Shown piece after piece: positions 35,301 through 42,895 of a stretch of 64,000 nucleotides of DNA. Where the stretch lies: contig CAVGRN010000002.1 of NCBI GenBank assembly GCA_963631545.1, positions 22,103-86,102 of the forward strand, written 5' to 3'. Origin of the DNA: UBA1181 sp963631545. GTDB taxonomy: Bacteria; Bacteroidota; Bacteroidia; Bacteroidales; Paludibacteraceae. The notes beneath the pieces are model-generated. The model ran no database searches. It saw only the letters and a list, made by a program, of their open reading frames with translations, and was not told where the DNA came from. Within the stretch, counting starts at the first letter, position 1. The number at the start of each line of letters is the position of its first letter. The position numbers and the translations under genes were made by a program.

Positions 35301-36350
35301 GTTGTGCGACAGGCTTTTATCTTGGTTTTGTTTCTTTTGGAAGAGTTGGAAATTGCTGGTGCTGCGGTTGAATATATAGATCCAATAGTTGTGCGTGCCT
35401 ACCCAGATGTTATGCTCGTGATCCTCGCTGATGTCGCTGACGGTGAATTGGTCCACGCCGATGGGGTATTGGAAGTCGGGTATGTGGAATTTCTCATTCA
35501 GCAGGTCATATTCCAACAGTTGCCCGTTGACGAAGCCGATCCAGACGGTTTGCTTTGAATCCTCGAATAGACTATACACGAAGTTGCTTTGGAAAAATTC
35601 AGGATGGTTTTCTACGTTGTTTGGAGATATTTTTCCGGTTTTGAGGTCGATGATGTACAGTCCCTTGTCTCGCGAGCCCACGAAGAGGTGTTTGTTTGAC
35701 GTTACTCTCATTACGTATGGGTGCATGCTTGCCGTGCGGTCTTCGTCGGTAGAGGGGTTGAGTTTTCCGTATGTTTTCGTTTTTTTGTCGAATGCGGCGA
35801 TGCCGTAGAGGTGCGACCCAACCAACACGCGGTTGTTGTCATTGTCCAAGCAGAAGCATATAATGTTGGGGAACGGTGCGACGTCGATAATATCGCCGTC
35901 GGCGGTGAAGTGTATGAGTTCGTTGAAGGTTATCGTCCATAATGTTCCATCGTTGTCTTCTTTTACGTCCAAGAAATTATGGTTGGAGAGTCCTGTCAGG
36001 TTGAGTCTTTTGAAGTTATTATGCACTCTTACGTATTGTGCGATTCCGTTGTCGGTGCAGATCCACACCCGTTTTTGGGAGTCTTCGAACACGTGGCGGC
36101 AGTTGTTGTTGGGCAGGCAGTTTGGTATGTTGATGTCCTGCGTGTATTTGAAGTATTCATAGCCATTGAAGAGGAAAAGTCCGTTTTCGGTGCCTATCCA
36201 GATTAGGCCGTATGAGTCTTCCGTCATGGTGTTGATGTTGCTGTGGGGCGCATACACCGGCGACCTATACGGTGAGAACCTCGACGGCGTGCCGGCAAAC
36301 AGCAGGCAACCGCAGAGGATGCTTAATATGAAAGATATGACTCGATACAT
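32346..36350 (-). CDS. Hybrid two-component system sensor-regulator (HTCS)
   Basis: 1334-residue single-protein sensor and transcription factor. Order: signal peptide (about 1-20), periplasmic Reg_prop beta-propeller repeats (about 30-690; repeated IWIGTENGLF-, VWISTDGEGLFRLD-like blades), Y_Y_Y domain (YKLAGFNNEW, about 720-770), one membrane helix (FVLFFSSIFFFTFL, about 780), HisKA with phospho-His in VIAHDLRNPLAALVG (about 846), HATPase (NILTNAIKYSFEDG, GSGLGL), receiver with phospho-Asp in LILSDIVMPKMNG (about 1134), and AraC-type HTH at the end. Such HTCS proteins usually control polysaccharide utilisation loci, but no susCD pair lies beside this one; the pectin lyases at 43-49 kb are possible targets. 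Confidence 0.94.
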   Translation of the reverse strand: MYRVISFILSILCGCLLFAGTPSRFSPYRSPVYAPHSNINTMTEDSYGLIWIGTENGLFLFNGYEYFKYTQDINIPNCLPNNNCRHVFEDSQKRVWICTDNGIAQYVRVHNNFKRLNLTGLSNHNFLDVKEDNDGTLWTITFNELIHFTADGDIIDVAPFPNIICFCLDNDNNRVLVGSHLYGIAAFDKKTKTYGKLNPSTDEDRTASMHPYVMRVTSNKHLFVGSRDKGLYIIDLKTGKISPNNVENHPEFFQSNFVYSLFEDSKQTVWIGFVNGQLLEYDLLNEKFHIPDFQYPIGVDQFTVSDISEDHEHNIWVGTHNYWIYIFNRSTSNFQLFQKKQNQDKSLSHNTVTCFADDKDEILIGTDGGGLNIIDKKTLTVRHETRLGKVILDLHRAEQEGEFWISTWGNTDKVLFKYNTHNGTFKGYDFNEKNADANSYNLLRDICIDGPYVWISTDGEGLFRLDTRTEKFDNKYNCNEPIFDKHIPQWVNHIMKDSRGRLWLCSSEGIILYEKNVCLKLAIEDISIENLQNEVKMSIEDHDGDIFFITANNGLLKFDEKKMKFVNVSKKYDLPSSLCAICEDDNHELWITSSEDIIRLDKTKNGCFRFNMQNDLNGHTFTTNAIHYSNNYVYAGSNNGFFSFKTDDIKLTPSNPNVYLGSLYVGGEKQRVTTSKILKNTLAFTDTLYLKHTDNNFSIDFFCVDLDNVENVHYHYKLAGFNNEWTNAYDTRRANYTNLQPGTYTFQVKANTVNANSNFYTKPLTIIIKHPWWQTWWCKAALFVLFFSSIFFFTFLKEKQMREKQTKLEELVQERTEELQHQKESLVIQNKRLDDAIDTKNKILSVIAHDLRNPLAALVGNITILNDETDSKSTPKIRLIYQSAKTLQAQMENLLDWAKLQNQTLFYSPADTSVAALTKESLTILQDLLKKKNISTRISNHCQKTAYIDRRMINSVFRNILTNAIKYSFEDGTIEITISESENFIEWSVQDHGVGMPQERTSKIFKKGFLKSTYGTNNEKGSGLGLKICQQFISVNNGEIAINSNEGKGTTVTVKIPKGSEAETALTNEELTEKTDNAEKTTSTQYNILVVEDNIEMMEYICELLQSSYHIETATNGADALDIARKKLPDLILSDIVMPKMNGKELCQHIRKESLTQHIPIILLSSEDTIDNQIDGLNIGANDYITKPFVAEILKAKILTILKNSELQRNERRSQILQTNIDVPPSVDDSFVLRIKEIILQNIASANLNVEFIAEKTALSRVQLFRKMKAITGCSPSEYIKAIRLDYAAELLAKSKKSVAETAYATGFSDPKYFSNCFSEKFGISPSQYREKNC

Positions 36351-36511
36351 TTATACTCCAAAAAAGCGGTTATAAGAATATGGTTAACCCGCCAATATTT
36401 CTATTGGTTGAAAAACACTTTATACTTTAAGCGATTCGGCGAAAGAACGAAGAATCTCGGAAATATACAAAATCGGAGATTTAGATAGGTACTTTTTCGC
36501 TTGAAAAAAAT

Positions 36512-36519
36512 TATTTTTG
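36512..36519 (+). promoter_or_regulatory. Putative -7 box for glnS
   Basis: TATTTTTG fits TAnnTTTG; transcription from about 36526 supports the glnS start at 36592 rather than an in-frame codon at 36517. The rest of the 36351-36591 gap shows only AT-rich sequence. Confidence 0.45.
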
Positions 36520-36591
36520 CGCTATGTTTTACATCTAACAAAAAACCGACCCTTTCGTCTTTCGGCGTTTCGGGTTAAAACACATAGTCTT

Positions 36592-38283
36592 ATGGCGGAG
36601 AATACAGACGAGAAAGAGGAAAAAAAGAGTTTGAACTTCATAGAAGAGATTGTGGAGGAAGATCTGCGCGAGGGCAGAAATGGCGGCAGAATACAGACGC
36701 GGTTTCCACCGGAGCCTAACGGCTACCTGCACATCGGGCATGCGAAGGCTATCTGTATGGACTTCGGCATCGCTGAAAAGTACAATGGCACTTGCAACCT
36801 GCGTTTTGACGACACGAATCCCGTGAAGGAAGATGTGGAGTATGTCGACTCCATCAAGGAGGACATCGAGTGGCTGGGCTTTCACTGGAACAATGTCTAC
36901 TATGCGTCAGACTATTTCCAGAAATTGTGGGACTTGGCCGTGCGCTTTATCAAGGAGGGCAAGGCATACGTCGACGAGCAGACGGCTGAGCAGATAGCCA
37001 GCCAGAAAGGCACGCCTACGACGCCCGGCATTGAAAGCCCGTACCGCAACCGCCCTATTGAGGAGAACCTCCGCCTGTTCCAAGATATGTCCGACGGAAA
37101 AGTCGAAGACGGAAAAATGGTGCTTCGCGCCAAAATCGATATGGCGAACCCAAATATGCACTTCCGCGACCCTATCATCTACCGCATCATCACCACCCAC
37201 CCTCACCACCGCACTGGCAACAGGTGGAAGGTCTACCCAATGTACGATTTCGCCCACGGGCAGTCCGACTATTTCGAGGGGGTTACCCACTCGCTCTGCA
37301 CGCTTGAGTTTGAGGTGCACCGCCCACTCTACGACTGGTTTATCGACCAGTTTGCAGAGTCTGGATACCGCCCCAAGCAGCGCGAGTTTAACCGCCTAAA
37401 CATCACCTACACGGTGATGAGCAAGCGCAAGATGTTGCAATTGGTGAAGGAGGGTCTTGTGGCAGGATGGGACGATCCCCGTATGCCAACCATCTGCGGG
37501 TTGCGCCGCCGCGGTTACACGCCATCGTCCATCCGCAAGTTTGTGGACAAAATCGGCTATACGAAATATGACGGCGTGATTGATGTGTCGCTGCTCGAAG
37601 CCACCATCCGCGAGGAGCTGAACCAAACCGCCATGCGTGTGAGTGCCGTCATCGACCCTATCAAACTTGTCATCACAAACTATCCAGAGGGAAAAGTGGA
37701 GATGATGGAGGCCATCAACAACCCAGAGGACGAAAGTATGGGTGCGCGCGAGGTGCCATTCTCCCGCGAACTCTACATTGAGGCAGATGATTTTATGGAG
37801 GATGCTCCGAAGAAATATTTCCGCTTGACACCCGGCAACGAGGTGCGCCTGAAAAACGCATACATCATCAAATGCACGGGCTGCAAGAAAGACGAGAGCG
37901 GAAAGGTCGTGGAAGTCTACGCCGAGTACGACCCTGAGACCCGCAGCGGATTGCCAGGCGCCGACCGCAAGGTGAAGGGTACCATCCATTGGGTGTCTGT
38001 AGCCCACGCCCTGGCGGCGGAGGTGCGCCTCTACGACCGCCTCTTCAATGTGGAGAACCCCGGCGACGAGAAGGACAAAGACTTCCGCGAATTGCTCAAT
38101 CCAAACTCGTTGGAGGTGCGCAAAGCCTTTGTGGAGCCTTGGCTGAAGGATGTGAAGCCGCTGCAGAACTTCCAGTTCCAGCGTATCGGCTACTTCAACG
38201 TAGACCCCGACACTAAACCGGGACAACTTGTCTTCAACCGCACCGTCGCACTCAAAGACAGCTGGGCGAAGATGATGAAGTGA
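36592..38283 (+). CDS. glnS: Glutaminyl-tRNA synthetase
   Basis: 563-residue class I synthetase. HIGH motif in PPEPNGYLHIGHAKAI near residues 39-54, KMSKS counterpart VMSKRKMLQLV near 275, and the GlnRS-type C-terminal anticodon-binding beta-barrels. The presence of GlnRS implies direct glutaminylation rather than the transamidation route for this tRNA. Start MAENTDEKEE. Confidence 0.96.
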   Translation: MAENTDEKEEKKSLNFIEEIVEEDLREGRNGGRIQTRFPPEPNGYLHIGHAKAICMDFGIAEKYNGTCNLRFDDTNPVKEDVEYVDSIKEDIEWLGFHWNNVYYASDYFQKLWDLAVRFIKEGKAYVDEQTAEQIASQKGTPTTPGIESPYRNRPIEENLRLFQDMSDGKVEDGKMVLRAKIDMANPNMHFRDPIIYRIITTHPHHRTGNRWKVYPMYDFAHGQSDYFEGVTHSLCTLEFEVHRPLYDWFIDQFAESGYRPKQREFNRLNITYTVMSKRKMLQLVKEGLVAGWDDPRMPTICGLRRRGYTPSSIRKFVDKIGYTKYDGVIDVSLLEATIREELNQTAMRVSAVIDPIKLVITNYPEGKVEMMEAINNPEDESMGAREVPFSRELYIEADDFMEDAPKKYFRLTPGNEVRLKNAYIIKCTGCKKDESGKVVEVYAEYDPETRSGLPGADRKVKGTIHWVSVAHALAAEVRLYDRLFNVENPGDEKDKDFRELLNPNSLEVRKAFVEPWLKDVKPLQNFQFQRIGYFNVDPDTKPGQLVFNRTVALKDSWAKMMK

Positions 38284-38345
38284 GGAAAACACACAAGCCA
38301 TATACGGCGTTAGCATTTTTTAGCCTTTCGCGATACATTCGCCGT

Positions 38346-38377
38346 TTTGTGTTTTAAGTTGTTTTTATGTAAATTCG
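38346..38377 (+). promoter_or_regulatory. Putative promoter for mdh
   Basis: TTTG (38346-38349), 20 bases, then TAAATTCG (38370-38377), one mismatch from TAnnTTTG with acceptable spacing. Confidence 0.4.
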
Positions 38378-38410
38378 CGTTGAATAAGAAATCTTTTAAA
38401 TTATATACTC

Positions 38411-39403
38411 ATGAGTTTCTTAACAAGCAAGAAATTGGTTATCGTTGGCGCCGCAGGTGCTATCGGTTCCACTATGGCTCAATTGGCAGCCGTTAAAGGT
38501 TTAACAAACAATATCACACTCTACGATCCATACTTGAAGGGTCTTGAGGGTGTTTACGAAGAGATGCGTCACTGTGGATTTGAAGGCGTGAACTTCACTT
38601 TCACCGACAACGTAGAAGAGGCTTTGACCGGTGCTTCGTTCATCATCTCTTCAGGTGGAGCTCCTCGTAAGGAGGGTATGACTCGTGAGGACCTTTTGAA
38701 GGGTAACGCTCAGATTGCTGCAGATTTCGGTGACAATGTAAAGAAATACTGTCCTAAATGTGAGCACATCGTGGTTATCTTCAACCCTGCCGATGTAACA
38801 GGATTGGTTGTTTTGGTTAAGTCTGGTTTGGCTCCTGAGAGAGTTACCACTTTGGCTGGTTTGGACTCTACTCGTTTGCAGAGCGAGTTGGCTAAATACT
38901 TCAACATTCCTCAATACGCTGTTAGCGGTTGCGCTACTTTGGGCGGACACGGCGAGAAGATGGTTCCTGTAACTTCTGACGTTATGGTTATGGGCAAGCC
39001 ACTTGCTAAGTACAACATCCCTGCAGATAAATTCGAGGAGATCAAGCAAAAGACCATCCAAGGCGGTTCTAACATCATCGCTCTCCGTGGTCGTTCTTCT
39101 AACCTTTCTCCAGCATACGTTGCCATTGAGATGATCGAGGCTGCTATGGGTGGAAAGAAGTTCACTTTGCCTGCTGGCTGCTTCGTAAAGGACGGTATGT
39201 ACGGATACAAGAACGTATGTATGGCAATGAAGTCTACTATCGACGAGAAGGGTGTTTCTTACACTGAGGCTAACCTCTCTGCTGACGAGAAGAAGGCTTT
39301 GGACGCTTCTTACGAGCACCTCTGCAAGATGCGCGACGAGGTTATCTCTATGGGCGTTCTCCCAGCAGTTGCCGACTGGAAGAAATACAACTCTAACCTC
39401 TAA
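38411..39403 (+). CDS. mdh: Malate dehydrogenase
   Basis: 330-residue NAD-dependent enzyme interconverting malate and oxaloacetate. NAD motif VIVGAAGAIGST is near residues 9-20 (VIVG), the substrate-loop Arg is in APRKEGMTR, and the catalytic His in LGGHGEKMV near 180. Codon use is strongly biased (repeated TCT, GCT, AAG, GTT), as in highly expressed genes. With sdhCAB it belongs to the reductive branch from oxaloacetate to succinate. Confidence 0.93.
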   Translation: MSFLTSKKLVIVGAAGAIGSTMAQLAAVKGLTNNITLYDPYLKGLEGVYEEMRHCGFEGVNFTFTDNVEEALTGASFIISSGGAPRKEGMTREDLLKGNAQIAADFGDNVKKYCPKCEHIVVIFNPADVTGLVVLVKSGLAPERVTTLAGLDSTRLQSELAKYFNIPQYAVSGCATLGGHGEKMVPVTSDVMVMGKPLAKYNIPADKFEEIKQKTIQGGSNIIALRGRSSNLSPAYVAIEMIEAAMGGKKFTLPAGCFVKDGMYGYKNVCMAMKSTIDEKGVSYTEANLSADEKKALDASYEHLCKMRDEVISMGVLPAVADWKKYNSNL

Positions 39404-39435
39404 TCCATTTTAGAGGATTTCTTCGGAAAGAATCG

Positions 39436-39470
39436 GAGGGCGGGTCTGAGTAGGCTCGCCCTCTTTTTTA
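39436..39470 (+). terminator. Terminator after mdh
   Basis: GAGGGCG (39436-39442) pairs with CGCCCTC (39457-39463), followed by TTTTTT; it overlaps the 3' end of mutY. Confidence 0.8.
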
Positions 39471-40517
39471 TTTTTGTTTTTCAAGGAAACGCTCCGTCAG
39501 CCGCGAGATGGCGTAGTTGCCGATGTCGCTTTTCGGGATTCGGATGTATTTTTCGCTGTCGGGTCGGCATATCGCCGTCCCCTCGATAAACCAGGCGAAA
39601 AGCGTTTGGTGCGTCAGCACATGCTTCAGGGGCGGGTGGATTTTTGTAACTTGCAGGTCTGTGAAGTTGGCAGACAGTTCGGCGGTGATTCTTCCCCAAT
39701 GGATATTCTCGTCAAAAGGCTCGTCCAATTCCACTAACGGAAATTCGTATAGTCCCGTCCAGATGTCGCCTTGCCCTCTTTTGTGCAGGAAAGTATCCAT
39801 TCCGTCCGTAGCGGCGAGGTAGACGAGGTATCGTTTTCTGCTTTGTGTTTTTTTCGCTTTCACGGGAAAATCCGTTGTCTTGTTTTGTGCGAGGGCGAGG
39901 CAGCCGTCGGCAAGGGGGCAGTCAGCGCAGTTGGGCGATGAGGGGAGGCAGATGGTTGCGCCAAGATCCATCAAGCCTTGGTTGAACATTTCGGGGTGCT
40001 TTTCATCTAAAAGTTCCTGGGCGAGGTTTTGGAAATGTTTTTTACCAGTTGCGGTGTCGATAGGTATGTCGATGGCGAAGAAGCGCGACAGTACGCGAAA
40101 CACGTTTCCGTCTAACACGGCGTGCGGCAGGTGGAAGGCGAACGAGGCAATGGCCGCCGCGGTATAGTCGCCCACCCCGTTGAGGCTTCTGATTCCGTCG
40201 TACGAATTGGGGAAAACGCCGCCCCACTCCGCCACGATTTTCTTTGCTGCTTTGTGCATATTGCGTGCGCGCGAGTAGTAGCCGAGTCCTTGCCAGAGCA
40301 GTAGCACCTCGTCCTCCGAGGCGTTGGCGAGAGTCTGCACGGAGGGAAATCGGTTGATGAAACGCAGGTAGTAGTCCCTACCCTGGGCGATGCGCGTTTG
40401 TTGCAGTATGATTTCTGAAACCCATATCCGGTAGGGGTCTGAAATGCCCCTCCAAGGTAGTTCGCGGTGGTGGGAGGCGTACCACTTGACAATGATATAA
40501 CTGAAATTCAAATCCAT
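39468..40517 (-). CDS. mutY: A/G-specific adenine glycosylase
   Basis: 349-residue base-excision enzyme that removes adenine opposite 8-oxoguanine. Helix-hairpin-helix and catalytic Asp in LNGVGDYTAAAIASFAF near residues 116-132, EIILQQTRIAQ near 35-45, the [4Fe-4S] loop C-x6-C-x2-C-x5-C (CLPSSPNCADCPLADGC) near 189-205, and a C-terminal Nudix-like 8-oxoG recognition domain. ATG 40517 (MDLNFSY) is chosen because upstream residues are a hydrophobic extension and the -7 box sits at 40536-40543. Confidence 0.95.
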   Translation of the reverse strand: MDLNFSYIIVKWYASHHRELPWRGISDPYRIWVSEIILQQTRIAQGRDYYLRFINRFPSVQTLANASEDEVLLLWQGLGYYSRARNMHKAAKKIVAEWGGVFPNSYDGIRSLNGVGDYTAAAIASFAFHLPHAVLDGNVFRVLSRFFAIDIPIDTATGKKHFQNLAQELLDEKHPEMFNQGLMDLGATICLPSSPNCADCPLADGCLALAQNKTTDFPVKAKKTQSRKRYLVYLAATDGMDTFLHKRGQGDIWTGLYEFPLVELDEPFDENIHWGRITAELSANFTDLQVTKIHPPLKHVLTHQTLFAWFIEGTAICRPDSEKYIRIPKSDIGNYAISRLTERFLEKQK

Positions 40518-40535
40518 AGAAGGGAGAATGATAGC

Positions 40536-40543
40536 CAAAAATA
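40536..40543 (-). promoter_or_regulatory. Putative -7 box for mutY
   Basis: TATTTTTG on the minus strand, about 20 bases before ATG 40517; it would give a leader of only about 12 bases. Confidence 0.45.
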
Positions 40544-40586
40544 AGAAAAAAAGTGCCAACTCTTATTTTGTGTGCTTAAAAAGCCT

Positions 40587-40594
40587 TATATTTG
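40587..40594 (+). promoter_or_regulatory. Putative -7 box for the HU gene
   Basis: TATATTTG matches TAnnTTTG; divergent from the mutY promoter 44 bases away. Confidence 0.5.
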
Positions 40595-40643
40595 CATCTT
40601 GTTGAAGTAAAGATAAAAAAGTAAAAATTAACAATTTAGCAAA

Positions 40644-40934
40644 ATGACCAAAGCGGAGATAGTAAACGAAATAGCTAAATCGACGGGTCTCGACAAGTTG
40701 GAGGTTTTGACAGTCGTTGAAGCGTTTATGAGCGAAGTGAAGAAGTCGATGATCAGTGGCGAAGAGGTATTCCTCAGAGGATTCGGTTCGTTCATCATCA
40801 AGGAGCGTGCGGAGAAGACTGCCCGTAATATTTCAAAAGGCACATCCATCAGGATTCCTGCCCACAAGATTCCGGCATTCAAACCAGCCAAATCGTTCCT
40901 CACGGAAGTCTCCAGTTCAAAATCGAACAAATAA
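40644..40934 (+). CDS. HU/IHF-family DNA-binding protein
   Basis: 96-residue nucleoid protein: two N-terminal helices (MTKAEIVNEIAKSTGL), beta-arm region with RGFGSFIIKERAEKTARN and the DNA-intercalating tip IRIPAHKIPAFKPAK near residues 74-88. Bends DNA. Followed 31 bases later by a tiny ribosomal protein gene, apparently in one transcript ending at the 41080 terminator. Confidence 0.95.
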   Translation: MTKAEIVNEIAKSTGLDKLEVLTVVEAFMSEVKKSMISGEEVFLRGFGSFIIKERAEKTARNISKGTSIRIPAHKIPAFKPAKSFLTEVSSSKSNK

Positions 40935-40965
40935 CTTTTATATACAAACTTAAAAATTAACCATC

Positions 40966-41055
40966 ATGCCAAGCGGAAAAAAGAGAAAGAGACATAAAAT
41001 GTCCACTCACAAACGCAAGAAGAGATTAAAGAAGAATCGCCATAAGAAGAAGTGA
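40966..41055 (+). CDS. Very small AURKAIP1/COX24-like ribosomal protein
   Basis: A 29-residue, extremely basic protein starting MPSGKKRKRHKM and ending RHKKK. It matches the conserved short Bacteroidetes proteins of the AURKAIP1/COX24 domain family, which are related to mitochondrial mS38 and actinobacterial bS22 of the small ribosomal subunit. It is easily missed because of its size. It sits between HU and a strong terminator. Confidence 0.85.
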   Translation: MPSGKKRKRHKMSTHKRKKRLKKNRHKKK

Positions 41056-41079
41056 TTATTCTTGCGCTGAGAAGATAAA

Positions 41080-41119
41080 GAGCAAACTTGGGGTTCGACT
41101 TCGAGTTTGTTCTTTTTTT
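41080..41119 (+). terminator. Terminator after HU and the small ribosomal protein gene
   Basis: GAGCAAACT (41080-41088) pairs with AGTTTGTTC (41104-41112), followed by seven T residues. Confidence 0.85.
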
Positions 41120-41166
41120 AAGTAAGAGGCGGTGCAGCGGCATCCCTCGTTAAATTTACATTTTAC

Positions 41167-42762
41167 ATGAGTAGCGAATTAGTAATTGATGTTCAAGCAT
41201 CGGAGATATCCATTGCCCTCTTAGAGGATCGGAGGCTGATTGAGGTGAACAAAGAGAGCCGAGTCAGCAAATTTTCCGTAGGGGATATCTACCTTGCAAA
41301 GGTGAAGAAATTGATGCCGGGACTCAATGCAGCATTCGTTGACGTGGGTTATGAGAAAGGGGCTTTCCTGCATTACCAGGATTTGGGTCCCAAGTTTTTG
41401 TCGGTCGGCAAGTTCGTCCGCGAGGTCCGCGCGGGTAGGAAGAAGGATTTCTCTCTCGCCCGCTTTCCCCTTGAGAAGGAAATCGAGAAAGGCGGCCATA
41501 TAACAGACCTCCTTGCGCAAGGGCAGGAGGTGATGGTGCAGATCGCCAAAGAGCCAATCTCCACGAAGGGGCCGCGGCTGACATCCGAAATCTCCATTGC
41601 GGGACGGTTCTTGGTATTGATACCGTTTGCGGACAGGATCTTCGTTTCCCAGAAAATCAAGTCGGCGGAAGAGCGGAACAGAATCAAGCAGATACTGTTA
41701 GACATCAAGCCGAAGAACTTCGGTGTCATCGTTCGCACGGTGGCCGAGGGAAAGGCGGTGGAGGATTTCGAGTTCGAACTTAACGCCTTGCTTGCGCGCT
41801 GGAACGACTCCGTGGCTAAGCTCAAAAGCGGAGAGAACAAACTGCCGAAGCTCCTTTACGAGGAGATGGGACGTGCGGTGAGCATCCTGCGAGACATTTT
41901 CAATCCGTCGTTCGAGAGCATTTATGTGAACGATGAGGCGGTGTATCGCGAGATATGCGACTATGTGGGTATCATCGCCCCCGAGCGTAAGGGAATCGTC
42001 AAGCTCTATACGGGCGATACGCCGATCTTCGACCACTTCGCGGTTACGAAGCAGTTGAAATCGTCGTTCGGTCGCACCGTATCCTTCAAAAACGGCGCTT
42101 ACCTGATCATTGAGAAGACCGAGGCTATGCACGTTGTCGACGTGAACAGTGGCAACAAGACGCGCGCCGGAAATGACCAGGAGGCAAACGCCATTGAAGT
42201 GAACCTTGCCGCCGCCGACGAGTTGGCACGGCAGATGAGGCTCAGAGACTTGGGCGGCATTATCGTGGTGGACTTCATCGATATGGTGAAGGCGGAGAAC
42301 CGACAGGCGCTTTACGTTAGGATGAAGCAAAATATGGCGAACGACCGCGCCAAGCACAACATCTTGCAGCTCAGCAAGTTCGGATTGATGCAAATCACAC
42401 GTCAACGGGTACGCCCGGAAATGCACATCGACACGGAGGAGGTTTGTCCAACGTGTTACGGAAAAGGTGTGGCTCGGCCGTCTATCTTGTTTGTCGACTC
42501 GTTGGAACACAAGATTGACTACCTTGTCAACACATTGAAAGTTAAGGGGTTCAAACTGTTTGTCCACCCTTACGTCGATGCTTATATCAACAAAGGTTTC
42601 CTTTTCAATACCTTGAAGTGGAAGTGGAAACGGAAATACAAGGCGGCATCGTTCAAAATCATTCCTTCCCAGAATCTCTCGTTCCTGCAATACCGTTTTG
42701 TGGATTTGGACGGCAACGAGATCGACTTAAAGGAGGAAATAGAAACCGTTTCTCAAAAATAG
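41167..42762 (+). CDS. rng: Ribonuclease E/G family protein (RNase G)
   Basis: 531-residue endoribonuclease for rRNA maturation and mRNA decay. N-terminal S1-like RNA-binding domain (VGDIYLAKVKKLMPGLNAAFVDVG near residues 37-60), catalytic Mg-binding Asp residues in MHVVDVNSGNK and GGIIVVDFIDM, and the zinc-link CPTCYGKG near 433-440. It lacks the long C-terminal scaffold of RNase E. Stand-alone gene with its own terminator. Confidence 0.95.
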   Translation: MSSELVIDVQASEISIALLEDRRLIEVNKESRVSKFSVGDIYLAKVKKLMPGLNAAFVDVGYEKGAFLHYQDLGPKFLSVGKFVREVRAGRKKDFSLARFPLEKEIEKGGHITDLLAQGQEVMVQIAKEPISTKGPRLTSEISIAGRFLVLIPFADRIFVSQKIKSAEERNRIKQILLDIKPKNFGVIVRTVAEGKAVEDFEFELNALLARWNDSVAKLKSGENKLPKLLYEEMGRAVSILRDIFNPSFESIYVNDEAVYREICDYVGIIAPERKGIVKLYTGDTPIFDHFAVTKQLKSSFGRTVSFKNGAYLIIEKTEAMHVVDVNSGNKTRAGNDQEANAIEVNLAAADELARQMRLRDLGGIIVVDFIDMVKAENRQALYVRMKQNMANDRAKHNILQLSKFGLMQITRQRVRPEMHIDTEEVCPTCYGKGVARPSILFVDSLEHKIDYLVNTLKVKGFKLFVHPYVDAYINKGFLFNTLKWKWKRKYKAASFKIIPSQNLSFLQYRFVDLDGNEIDLKEEIETVSQK

Positions 42763-42785
42763 AGTCAGGGTTTAAAGAGAAATGA

Positions 42786-42817
42786 AGCGTCCGGGGGAAA
42801 ACTCCTCGGGCGCTTTT
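42786..42817 (+). terminator. Terminator after the RNase G gene
   Basis: GCGTCCGG..., imperfectly paired (G-T wobbles) with ...CTCGGGCGC, then a T-rich tail. Confidence 0.6.
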
Positions 42818-42841
42818 CTGTTTTGGGATTGACGAGCGGTC

Positions 42842-42882
42842 AAAAAAAGTGGAAGCCTAACCGTCACGGCCAGACTTCCACG
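42842..42882 (-). terminator. Terminator after the rhamnogalacturonan lyase gene
   Basis: On the minus strand GTGGAAG (42881-42875) pairs with CTTCCAC (42855-42849), followed by TTTTTTT. Confidence 0.8.
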
Positions 42883-42895
42883 ACATGAAGAAATA

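Noticed and set aside
37396..38316. 306-codon minus-strand open frame
   Set aside because: Antisense to glnS; no family features.
41698..42690. 330-codon minus-strand open frame
   Set aside because: Antisense to RNase G, which has clear catalytic motifs.
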